From assembly GCA_013368315.1 (NCBI GenBank), contig JAACJM010000236.1, forward strand, positions 1 through 64,000: a stretch of DNA of 64,000 nt, written 5' to 3'. Below, piece by piece: positions 1 to 9,651 of the stretch. The notes beneath the pieces were generated by a model. That model was not told where the DNA came from. It worked only from the letters and a program-made list of their open reading frames with translations, and did no database searches. The translations under genes and the position numbers were made by a program. Each line of letters starts with the position of its first letter. Position 1 is the stretch's first letter. The stretch comes from Tetrapyrgos nigripes (taxonomy: Eukaryota > Basidiomycota > Agaricomycetes > Agaricales > Campanellaceae).

Positions 1-1089
1 AGTTTGTGGCTCATCTGGGAGTTCATCCGAGAAACAGGCAATACTTGCGACAGAATTACTGTCGGGGGATGTGGGAACCATGGGTTGCCATCCACTCGGC
101 TTGCTACGGGCTTGCGGATTATTTAGAATCCGGAAGTCGGTAGGATTTTCTTTTTGATTTTGGCTGATGCGAGCAGATTTATCGCGTGGTGGCAACAGCT
201 TCCATTTTGGGATTTTAGACGGTGTGGAAATCTCGGCAGCATTCTCCGGAGCTTGCTCGACATTGTCTTTCTCCCCCTCGAGCTGCGTAGGAGCAGGCGT
301 AGAAGTTAGATGAGGTACAGTGTAATCATCACTGTCTGGATCGGAGGTCTTCTCAACGAAGGTGACATTTCGGGAAGTCTGGATTTTGTGTGCCACAGGA
401 TTTAAAACCTGTAACCGCGTGATTCATCAGAAAGGCCCGTAAAAATATACGGTCGTGCCTTTGGATCCAGTTTGGAGTTTCTTCCCATCTTGCTGAAGGA
501 CATAGATTTCGCTCCCAAATTCTTTGAGCTGCGAAACATCGGGTTTGTTGCCGGAAAATAATTCCTCTGGAGTCTTCATGAACGTGATCGAGAGCACGCC
601 GTGGGGGATCTATTCTTTAAATAGCAAGCGTATGTTAGGGCTTCGGGCCATAAAAAACTTTGGTAGGTTGTGTGTAAGTAACATGGCCCGTGCGTGTTCG
701 ACCAACGTGCGATTTAGACGTTCTGCGACCCCCATTTTGGGAAGGCGAATAGCCTGCCGTGAGTTCCAGCTGTATGCCATTCTCTTTTAGGTATGTACAG
801 ACTTTCTCGTTAAGGTATTCCCGTCCTTTGTCAAATCTCATAGTTTTGAGATCATGACCCGTGTGATTTTTTGATAAATGCCCGTACTGCTTGATACATT
901 CCAAAATTGTGGCACCCTCTTTATTTTTGGTAGTAAATACCATAGAGCGGCGCATGAATCCGTCGGTGAATGTAATTGCATATTTTTCGCCGTGGATTCC
1001 AGTAGTTTGTGCCGGTCCCCATACATCCGAAAACGTCATTTGTCCGGGTTTAGTGAAGTGGCGCTTTGCTTCTTTAGGGAACGGCGTCT
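1..1089 (-). pseudogene. Copia integrase core and integrase-RT linker, broken
   Basis: Resuming after the insert, the frame reads the integrase core: FSDVWGP with the first catalytic Asp, then a conserved Asp region and YSPSQNG with the downstream Glu. In the run of five C at 729-733 one base is surplus, shifting the frame just before the Ala-Glu-Arg-Leu-Asn-Arg-Thr helix. Further left the same protein can be followed in other frames: TPEELFSGNKPDV, then a Pro/Ser/Thr-rich linker down to position 1. At least one more shift and stops near 430-440 are present. This is a decayed copy. Confidence 0.8.
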
Positions 1090-2352
1090 CATCAGTAAAG
1101 GGCATTTCACCTTTTCGGACCTTTTTGATCCTTTTGGCAACTTTTTTCGGTCCGGACTTTGATGACCTTTTTTTACCGGACTTTTCCTGTCTTTTTTGTA
1201 CTTTGCGCGCCAAGGACTTTTTTTTGAACTTTTTTTTGAACTTTTCTTCGTACTTTTTCTTTTCAAGCTTCAGTCTACAAATGTGTGTACCCTGAGAATG
1301 TGTGTAGATAGGGCGTGTAAGCACATCTTTATACAAATCACAAGTGGTGATCCATAAGTGGTGCTCCTCGTTTCAACAGTGCCGGTGCCCACTGCTTAAG
1401 TTGTGTGCGTTGGCAGCGAGCGGGGGTGAGGAAAGCAATGAAATATTAGATCAAGTCCTGTTCAAACTCCGACTGGCCATGCGTACGTGTACCGTTACGC
1501 TACCTCGGTCCCTCGTATGCGTTTCCATCAACTATATCCTCATGACAACGTCAACAGTTCCCAACCGAACGTCCTCAACGCTGCACTCAAGGACATCAAC
1601 AGTACCCCAATAACCTCAAACACCCCAACCAATGGAGTCCTCAAAACTTCCTTTACTGTTGTCAATCTCTCGGCCCTCAACTTCCAATGCCACGTCAAAA
1701 TGTCAACGCGTCAACACCCAGCAGCTCAACAATGCACGAATCGTGAAGACTGCCTCTATCCTCAGAGTCAATGTTTTCGATACTCGTTAATCTTATTCGC
1801 CACGCCCGCGTGCTCGAAGGCTATAAAAAATACGAAGGAGGATTGAGAGGAGGATGAACTGGGTAGGGAGTCGGACAATGGCTCCATGGTGAGTGATTTC
1901 CACCTCTTAGCCACCGGTCTATTTAATCAATCATTGCGACAGTGTCTACAGCAAGAAGTGGTGGTTTTTATTGTTTATGGATGAGGGCTCCACTGGCAGC
2001 AAGGACGACAAGGAAACTGAGGAAGGAAGGTATGACCCTGATATGCTTTCTTTATGAAATTTCAGTCACTGATGTGTTGTCTTTTGTAGTGGGCATGGCT
2101 AGCGTTGAGTAGCGCCGAGAAGGGCCAACCGTAGTGCAAGCAGCAGCGCTAATGCCGACATTTATTGGTCTAATACTGATACTTTACTGATACTTTCAAT
2201 GTACTTTTTTCTGAACTTTTTTGCGTCCTTTGACAAGTAAATTGGACTTTTAAAAGAAACTGGACCTGGCTTTTAAAAGTTCAGGGATACGGATAAAAGT
2301 CCAAAAAAAGGTCGTAAAAGGCTCCAAAAGGAGATTTGCCCTTTTACTGATG
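1090..2352. mobile_element. Non-autonomous DNA transposon, CATCAG ends, CT target duplication
   Basis: A 1,263 bp block splits the copia frame. Its ends are inverted: CATCAGTAAAGGGCA on the left and the complement of CATCAGTAAAAGGGCA on the right. CT flanks both sides (1088-1089 and 2353-2354). Inside each end, for about 130-170 bp, a degenerate unit of the form GGACTTTT or GACCTTTT recurs about every ten bases in inverted orientation, like the subterminal repeats of CACTA-type elements. No transposase is encoded. The middle (about 1860-2120) has phrases resembling intron borders and may be captured host DNA, but I cannot identify it. Confidence 0.8.
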
Positions 2353-3795
2353 CTCGTGGCTTTTTGATTGAACACATGGAATGCATTGGAATTTTGTGGG
2401 GCTATTGGGTTTGACGTGAAAGCCTGCAACCATACCCTTGTCCTTCAGAAGTTTTAATGATCCAATGTTGAGATGGCCATAAAAGCGATGCCATTCCTCC
2501 CAAGTTTTAGCATCAATCTCGGCAATTGCAGGGTGTGCACGCGTAGGTTCAGCCACACTGGCATCAATTGGGAACAGACCCGCAGTTTTGACTGCATGAC
2601 CAATGATAGTGCCATGGGAATTTACCAGATTAAGTTGGTTTTTGCCTTGGAAAACGGGTGTGATTCCAGCGGATAAAATTTTGCCTACTGAAATTAGATT
2701 GTATGGTGCTGTAGGGCAATGGATGGCATTGCTTAATGCAATGCGGGTGGTTTCCTTCCCTTCTGTCAGAGTCAAATTGACTGTTCCAGTTCCTAATCCT
2801 GACGAGATGCCAAGACCAATGAGCTGATGACCCGGGGTTTCAACATAATCGACAAAATACTCTTTATTGCGGACTACGTGACGTGTACAGCCTGTATCTA
2901 AAAGCCAGGCATCAGAGCTCAGACCGGATGTGTGGGAGACTGTGGGGATGGCTGCATCTACTGCAGCAAATACATATGTAGGGCCTTCTTTGTCACTATC
3001 AGAATCGGGTGCCTCAGCCACATGGGCATGTGACGATCTGTTATTGCGAGATTGATTACTAGTCTGGGAGTTGCCGCTCTTATTTCGGCATTTTGGACAT
3101 CGGCATTCTGCCGCTATGTGTCCGAGACGGCCACAGCAGTAGCAGGTGATTCGGGGATTGAATTTGGATTTTCCTGACGGCTTCGAAGAACTCGTAAGGA
3201 CAGCATCAGAGTTAGCGGAGCGCTCATTTCGACGCGATGCTTCCTGGAGAATGCGCTGTATGACTTTATTTGAGTCTTCGAGGTCGGTACTTCCAAAAGT
3301 GGAGATGAACGAGTCCCACGAGTCTGGGAGTGATGTCAGCAGAAGCATCGAGAAGTCGGCCTTCTCTATCTTCTGTCCAAGTGTGTTCATTTGGGATTGA
3401 TATGAGCGCATTAATTTAATGTGCGTCTCAATATCTCCCCCTTCCTCGCATCGCACAGTGAACATTTTGCGGCGTAGGAGCACAATAGCAATTGGCCCCT
3501 TTGCTTCATACATGTCGTTGAGTGTGTCCCAAGCTTCCTTTGACGTCTTAGAATCTTCCACGTAAATTAGACATGAGTCATCTACGCGGAGACGAATTGT
3601 TGATAAGGCCTTTCGGTCCTTCTTTTTCCAGTCCTCCTTGGCGGACTGGTCTGCCGGTTCTGCGCGAGAACCATCGACGTATTCAAGTAGATCTAAATCC
3701 GTAAGGATATCGATCATTTTGACTTTCCACGTTCGATAGTTATCCCCACCCTTCAAGGGCTCAATTTTGTAGGTCGAGTTGGAGGATTCCGACAT
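2353..3795 (-). pseudogene. Copia gag, protease and start of integrase
   Basis: An ATG at 3795 opens a frame of about 480 codons. Roughly the first 215 residues are the copia gag (UBN2-type) domain. A zinc knuckle CYCCGRLGHIAAEC follows near residue 217, the aspartic protease site LLDTGC near residue 300, and the GAG-pre-integrase motif WHRFYGHLN near residue 435. The protein should run on into integrase, but a DNA element inserted at 2352 adds a stop two codons later. The product would be the capsid polyprotein, cleaved by its own protease. Confidence 0.85.
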
Positions 3796-3988
3796 AGCGA
3801 GGTGGTAAAGTGGATTCTAGACGTAATACGGGGTTGCAACTAATGCGGCGTAGCAATAATACTACGAAAAACGGCTGTGGCACGGAAGCGGACGAATGCG
3901 GTAAAACCGAATGGGGGTGAGTGGTTAAGAGTGTGTGCGCGATGGACTGTAACAAAGAGCAATGATACGGCAATTATTTAATTAGGGC

Positions 3989-4001
3989 GGGGCCCATAAC
4001 C
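3989..4001 (-). promoter_or_regulatory. Primer-binding site, half-tRNA-iMet type
   Basis: The 13 bases GGGGCCCATAACC (plus strand) touch the LTR and match the anticodon-stem region of initiator tRNA-Met (CUCAUAACC) rather than a tRNA 3' end. This kind of internal tRNA fragment primer is known from Drosophila copia. The identical 13 bases occur at the same place in the second copia element (28433-28445). Confidence 0.6.
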
Positions 4002-4270
4002 TGTTGAAATACAAGAGAGGAGTAGAGGGCGAGTAAGAGCAGAGGAAAGGATGTGTATTTATAATGTAGCTACTGGGCTCTTGAGCGAGCTTTTATATGT
4101 ACATGTAGTACTACTAGAATATTCTACAAGTGTCTACAAGATCGTATATGAATAATACTATGAGTAAGTATGATGAAAGGATCCACAAGGATCCACAGTG
4201 TACTTACTAAGGTAAGTACTTCGGAGTTGTCTATACTAGAGTATACTAGGGTATTCTATTAGTTTCTACA
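4002..4270 (-). repeat. 5' LTR of the first copia element
   Basis: The stretch starts TGTTGAAA and ends TTTCTACA on the plus strand, a near-perfect terminal inverted repeat with TG..CA ends, and it directly abuts the primer site at 3989-4001. On the minus strand a TATAAAAG-like box (near 4090) fits an LTR promoter. The partner LTR is outside the window, so the outer end at 4270 is inferred from the inverted repeat alone. Confidence 0.65.
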
Positions 4271-4943
4271 ATAGAGAGATGTCACGCGTCACGCTCAAAG
4301 TGTTCGCGGGAATTATCGGAGAGAAGTGCGATCCTGCAACAAATGTTCGATTGGCTTGAAGAGAAGTTCGGCAGGAGAAAACGGCCTGGGGAAGTGCGAA
4401 AAGGGTAAAAATCAGAGGAAAGTTCGGGAGATAATTTTGTCCACGATTTACAAGCATATCCAGAAGACTAAGGAGTCTCAACACCTGGAACACCCAAACC
4501 GAGCAAAGCTCCAACTGACAGGTGTTGAGATGACGAAGTGACTGGAACCCCAAACAGAGTGAGGCGAGGTATTAAACAAGGGGGTCCGAAAAAAATTTAG
4601 TGCCTTGGTCAAGGAACCTACCTACCTGACCTTCTATATAAGGTAAGTTCACACGAGTTTACCTGCCAAATATAGTATGTGCACATGACCTAAAGTCTCG
4701 TGCTTTGCCGGACAGTCGAAACCTTACCCGGCTCGCGCTCAGAGATACTGCGTAATTGTCATAAAACATCTGGTGAGCATATATTTATGTGTTTAACTTC
4801 ACAGCTCACCAGATTGAGACCCGCCAGCATGCTTGCCAGCTCCAAATTGGTCAGTAAAAAAAAAAAAATTTAAGGGCTTCGCCAGGGAACCTACCTACCT
4901 AGCCCCGGGGGATTCTGCAGCCCAGACCCCCTTATCTACTACT
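4271..4943. other. Gene-free stretch with a short direct repeat
   Basis: No gene is seen. Two copies of a roughly 39 bp unit, A-run then TTTAGTGCCTTGG-like sequence then GGAACCTACCTACCT, lie at 4589-4627 and 4861-4900 in the same orientation. They may mark an old short insertion or terminal direct repeats. Confidence 0.5.
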
Positions 4944-5770
4944 TACAGCAGTTCCTGTAAATAATGAGAAACACCACGGATTTTTTTTGTCCCAATGTAA
5001 TGCGTAACGCATACACTTCCCTTTTATAGTAACCATAATCTTGACCCACTACTCACTCAACACTCACTTGTTACAGTGCCGGTACTTCAACGCCTTTGTT
5101 CCAGACATGCCAAAATGATACAAGAAACTTGGTACAGCTCCAAGAGCCGCCTTGTCCTTGGGAAATGAAGCACCACGCTTTTACAGGAGGAGACTTTCTG
5201 CAGGTACCAGTGCGTCATGAGCTTTCTTTCACTGGTCGCTTTACTGAAATGTCTCTCTCATCGGCTAACAGCATAAACCACTCAGACCTGTTTCTCAAGT
5301 CTGTCTGCCCACTGCCCTTGCTCAGAAGTCAGGAGAGGAGAGAGAACTTAGAAGACGAGCCTAAGAGAAGGATAACATTTCATTCCATCGACTCTCATAT
5401 GACATCATACTTGGGATACGCCCGTTTAGACACTGTTTTGCTCTCTGGATCTATTTTGCGAGCTCATGTAACTGCAAGAAGAATTATTCACAACCCGCAG
5501 AACGCGCTTGCAAACAGCTCGCTGCCGTTTTCTTTCTACACTCTTTCGGAGTCTCTTGCAGATCTCTTATTGGCACTCTCAAGACATCATGTACTTCTCT
5601 TATACTCATAATAAAATGACATGCTTTCATTTGTATGGAAAGCAGGAAGGGCCCGCTCAAGCAGGAAGGGCTTGCTCACTTAAGCGAGCATAAGCGCGGT
5701 GATGGAGCATAAATAAGGCAGTAGGACCCCGGACACTTCTATTTTTGAATAAATTATTATACACGTGCTG
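4944..5770 (+). repeat. Repeat family R, copy A (uninterrupted)
   Basis: The left part (4944-5040: TTACAGCAGTTCCTGTAA, then GAGAAACACCACGGA, a T run, and CTTCCCTTTTATAGTA) matches, in reverse complement, the two flanks of the DNA transposon at 31463-37873. A second block (about 5625-5660, TATGGAAAGCAGGAAGGGCC) matches the complement of 31325-31350. Between them copy A holds about 580 bp where the other copy has only about 110. TATA-like sequence (GCATAAATAAGGC) follows. It could be an old LTR or a MITE, and I cannot decide which. Confidence 0.55.
5165..5611 (+). CDS. Hypothetical 148-residue open frame
   Basis: An ATG at 5165 opens 148 codons with no recognisable domain. The C-terminal third is Leu/Ser-rich. 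It lies inside repeat copy A in the segment missing from the other copy, so it could be a small captured gene or chance. An AG acceptor-like site (TTGTTACAG, about 5076) lies upstream in a frame that also stays open. I do not recognise the product. Confidence 0.2.
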   Translation: MKHHAFTGGDFLQVPVRHELSFTGRFTEMSLSSANSINHSDLFLKSVCPLPLLRSQERRENLEDEPKRRITFHSIDSHMTSYLGYARLDTVLLSGSILRAHVTARRIIHNPQNALANSSLPFSFYTLSESLADLLLALSRHHVLLLYS

Positions 5771-6882
5771 TTTACTCTGCCTCTTCGTCATCACTTAGTC
5801 CCCTAGGCAGATAACCGAATACATTCCATGTATATGGAGTCCGCTAGGACGCGCGTCAATTGATTTTAGCCGTCAGCGGCTTATTACACATAAACTCCAA
5901 AAAAGGAAATCAGGTACTTACACGTCTTTTACATTCTTTTGTTCCTCTGCATGATTTTTTGTTCTCTATTCTTCATTTATGGCACCTATGCCAGCTGACA
6001 AAGTACTCGGAACCCATTTTTATCCTCAGACGGCGGCCCAAAACCGCTCAGAAGGACCCGCGGGAAAATTTTCGGCAATTGCCGTACCGCACTGTAACAG
6101 ACTTTAAGAGCCTTTGGACTCATTTTCCCCAGAATAACTCCCCTGGACATGTAGAATGGTAAATCTACATCCTACCCTGGTCTAATCCCAAAAATCGCGC
6201 AGAAACATCGCAACTCAGAAGGTCAGTTCAGAAATTGACGGATGCGGCTATGAAAGGGGTGTGGGCCAGCACCGCAGCGTGGCGAGTAGAGGCCGTAGGT
6301 AGCTAAAAACATAAAGTACACATTTTGTTATTGAAGTTCTTTATCTTCCCCCAATAAATACTGGTACATGTAGAAAACTATTTTGTCTTTTTAACTGGGT
6401 CAGATAACAGAATTAAAAACTTGAGATTCAAAGCCAGTGTAGCTTCACCACTACCAATGTAATATCCAACTGTATACCTGACTGAGCACATACTTCCTGC
6501 TGGAATTTCTTCTGTTAATAGTGGAAGGGAAGATAGTAACGTAAGTAGGCGCAAACGAGAGCCATTTGATGGATAGCCCGCTTAGAAAGCTCCATGAGCA
6601 GCATCCGAGACGATAGTTTGAGTCATAGAGGACAGAAAACAAGCAAAAAGGGGAGAGGTTGGTGACAATTAAGATTGAAATGGCACCGTCGTTTATAAAG
6701 AGTTTGATTTGATGTAGTAGTCAAGGGCCAAGGCGAAGACCGGGAAAAATCGGGGAACAATTCATATAGCCACAAGCGGAAAATGGGTGTAAAGAACTCA
6801 GCCTCATTCTTCAGCCTCGTAACTACAGGATACAGGACTAATAATCACTAGACTCCTCATCTGAACACATTCCGCCGCTTTA
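5771..6882. other. Gene-free stretch
   Basis: No open frame with protein-like character, no LTR and no inverted-repeat element could be supported here. Composition is unremarkable and AT-leaning. Confidence 0.5.
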
Positions 6883-7540
6883 ACAGTTGACCTCTCCTTT
6901 GACAATGAGATTGGTCATGGTGGCTTCAAGACTTGTCATCCGGCCTGGCTTACTTCTGCCTCAGCGAAGGAGTTGTATCAGTGGAAGTGCAATCAAAATC
7001 CGTGAGTTGTTTTCTTTCCTACCTGATATTGATCCTGATTGCATGATACCCAGAACTAGCAATAAGCGTTCTCGATTTCAAGGTTCTCTTGAATTTGACA
7101 AAATCATCATTGAAGCCAATTTGCATCATTATGCTGTTACTTTGACCACATTTGCCCTTGGCTATATTGATAGACAAATACAGAACAAAGGTAAGCATTC
7201 ATTCAGACAGTCCCTTACCATCTAATTCACTTACTGTTTGATTTGAAAAGGACCTCCACCTGACCTTCCCATTCCTAGTCTGCGCTTTGTGGAGGCTGGA
7301 GTCTTTGTTGCACTCTCAAATGCAGCCCAACACTTCAAGGCAGGGTCTGGCTCAGATGCTTGATTTTTTGGTCTCTAATGGATTACAGAACACTTTTGTC
7401 TATCATTTATGGACCAGAAGTTGATGGTGATGATGCAGCAGCAGCTCAATTGAGATCAACTCTTTGGTGATGGCAATATTGATGAATGCTTCAAAAAATT
7501 TCCTCTTGAGCATGACTGTAATTACGAGGCCGAAGAATGA
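6883..7540 (+). pseudogene. Alpha-kinase (atypical protein kinase) relic
   Basis: Three pieces read like the fungal alpha-kinase domain. Exon 1 (about 6883-7002) has DNEIGHGGFKTCHPAWL, like the glycine-rich GxFKTAHPG start of these kinases. After an intron GTGAG..CCCAG comes a block ending in YIDRQIQNK. After a second intron (7192-7250) comes PSLRFVEAGVFVA. An in-frame TGA follows, and about 100 bp later FGDGNIDECFKKFPLEHDCN resembles the zinc-binding C-terminal end (family form FGDGN..F..F..EHVCN.FC). The gene lacks its middle and its last Cys residues. A tyrosine-recombinase retroelement was inserted about 140 bp downstream. Confidence 0.65.
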
Positions 7541-7680
7541 GGTTGAGTTCTTTACACTACGTTTCCGCGTGTGGCTATGTTGAGTTGGTGCCGGTTTTTT
7601 CCGTGCTTCCTTCCAATTTCTTCCGTCTATTTAGGGTCTTATTGCGCGCTTACCGGATAAGATCCGGCATGTGCCTGCGT

Positions 7681-8146
7681 TGACATAGCGGCATGACGCT
7701 CTGGAGACCTCCGAATTCGGATATATGTGATACTTCCACCTCTTCCGACTCGAATCAACAATCGGATTATTAATTCGATCGTTGACCCGCCGTCCAGACG
7801 ATTAGGAGTATGTCCAAGAGTGCTGAAGTTTCAGCAGATACTCCTGGAACATAAGAACCCTCCGAGTCGTCACTGACAGGTCTAGAACCCGTCTTGCCTA
7901 TCTGCCAGCCTGCCTCGCATCCGAAATTTTTCGGTATGTTATACTTATCTGCCAGCCTATTCATCATATTAATGATTTCACCCTCAGAAACATTCGTGAT
8001 CTTTACCTGACAGTATATCAACTGTCCGTCTCTGCCCTTTCACGAATTTTTCTGAGGTAACTACTTGAATCTATTACAGTATTCAAGTACTTAACGAGCC
8101 TTTTAGCTTTACAGCCTTCTCTCAACTCATCTCCTCCTTTCTTTGA
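7681..8146 (+). repeat. Split direct repeat A1
   Basis: This 466 bp unit is nearly identical to 12627-13092, with about five substitutions by eye, all C/T or G/A. It is the left terminal repeat and is expected to hold the promoter. Confidence 0.92.
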
Positions 8147-8199
8147 TACTCCCTCTTCGAGTCATCTTCTATATCATCTTTGTCTTCGGATCCTAGTCG

Positions 8200-9651
8200 A
8201 TGTCAGAGACCGCTCATGCTGCCGTTAATGAGGCTGCAGAAGATCATGGGAATGAAGTACCTTCTCGGGAAGGAAGCGTTGACAACGGGACTGAAATTCC
8301 TACGGACGAGGAACAAGAAGAACTACAGGCAATTGCCGAAGCGTGCGACTCGCTTGTTGACGACTATCAAGCTCGTAAGATCACCCGTGGTTATCTGGAA
8401 GAAAGCCTTCATGTTACCGGAGCCAGTGACAATGCCATCAAGGACTATCTTCGAGATGTTGATTCCCACTTTCCCGCCGGTCGAGATGGACTTCGCAAGT
8501 ATGTCAGAGGGGAGATTGATGAAAGAAGTGATGGAGATGATAGAGGAGAGGAATTGGGATTGGACAGAGAGAAGGTCAAGCGAGCGTTTGCTGCAGCTGC
8601 CAATGCTGTGGAGAAAGGCGAGGCTTATATCAGAGCTAGGAGAGAGAGAGAACAAAGGGAAACTAGAAACGATGCGAGCATCACTGCCGAGCAATTTATT
8701 AATGATGCTCTTGGTGGATCCTGAATTCAACGTCCCACTGTCCCTGAAGCTTCAACGAGTCGTACCTCCACTTCCGAAGGACTTTCAGCCTCTCTCCTTA
8801 CCGCGGCACCCCATCTTGGGGATTTGTTGTCCTTGTCCAAAGACCAGCATCTTCGAGAAACTCAGAATATCCGTATCGCCGTCTCCAAAGAGTCGAGCCT
8901 CAAAACCCTCGTTCAAATACTCGAATTCATGCCCCTCAAAGAACCAATCTCTCGCGGCACTTGGGAGAAGATCATCAAAGACGAGTACGTCGACTTCGAG
9001 AAACTTCACGCCTTTTCGGATCCCTCCTATGACAGGTCTGACGAGTCTAAGGAGATCGTACCTGGCTTCTTCATCTCTCGAAAAGATACAGCTACAAAGA
9101 AGAAGATTAGAACAGAGGCAGAGTGGTACAGGGTCTATGAGCAGTGGTCAGCAGGAGTGGAAGCGGTGTACAAACACAGAGCAGACGAACTCAGAGAATA
9201 CAGATCTCTCATTTCGGAAATGTTCAAAGACTATCCTGATCACATTGACGTCGTCATCGCCGTTGATGCACATGCAAGATTCCAGTATTCAAAGAAACCT
9301 TGCCATCTTGACGACAACCAACGTCTTGAACGTTTCCTCCATTCGAAGCTCAGTCAAACAAAGTCCTCGGGCCAATCCTCACTCACTACGTCATCCTCTA
9401 AACGCACGAACACTTCCGAATCGAATCCACGACCCATGAAGCAACGGCAATACGAGATCTGCCTCAACTGGAATAGGGGTGCTTGCGAGCAGACTCCTTG
9501 TGGTGTTGGGCGTAGACACGGTGTCTGCAGCATTTGTGGAGGAGGACACAGGGCCAAGGACCAGCCAGATTGCCTCAGCGAATATAATGCCAGAAGACAG
9601 CGAGCTCTCGCTAATAGACAAGCGAGTGCAGCTGGCGCTAGGAGGGCCTAG
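8200..9651 (+). pseudogene. DIRS-type gag protein with one in-frame TGA
   Basis: From ATG 8200 one frame of about 483 codons is broken only by TGA at 8722-8724, where Arg CGA would keep it open. The N-terminal half is acidic and helical. The C-terminus has a compact Cys/His cluster, CLNWNRGACEQTPCG then CSICGGGHRAKDQPDC, which is a CCCH-like knuckle plus a CCHC-like knuckle typical of nucleic-acid-binding gag of these elements. The last part overlaps the polymerase frame, which begins inside it in another frame, as usual for this group. Confidence 0.75.

Larger units (their letters stand above)
1..4270 (-). mobile_element. Ty1/copia retrotransposon, 3' part outside window
   Basis: Reading leftwards from an LTR at 4002-4270, the element has a tRNA-like primer site, a gag-protease frame, and an integrase plus linker region that runs off position 1. 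Reverse transcriptase and RNase H must lie outside the window. The order gag, protease, integrase is that of Ty1/copia (Pseudoviridae-like). The coding region is interrupted at 1090-2352 by a DNA element and has at least one further frameshift, so the copy is dead. Removing the insert and one copy of its 2-bp duplication puts Ser-His-Glu directly in frame with Thr-Pro-Phe-Pro, which shows the original frame was continuous. Confidence 0.9.

Noticed and set aside
1036..1336. Lys/Ser-rich minus-strand frame fused to the copia integrase
   Set aside because: It is the translation of the subterminal CTTTT repeat array of the inserted DNA element, not a gene.
4940..5040. Possible hairpin/terminator in TTACAGCAGTTCCTGTAA
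   Set aside because: The short palindrome is a conserved end of repeat family R, found again at 37905-37935, so a repeat terminus is the simpler reading.
8180..9439. 420-codon plus-strand frame overlapping the DIRS-type gag
   Set aside because: It is in a different register from the gag frame that carries the zinc-binding motifs, and its composition is unlike a folded protein. It stays open by chance across the low-stop gag sequence.
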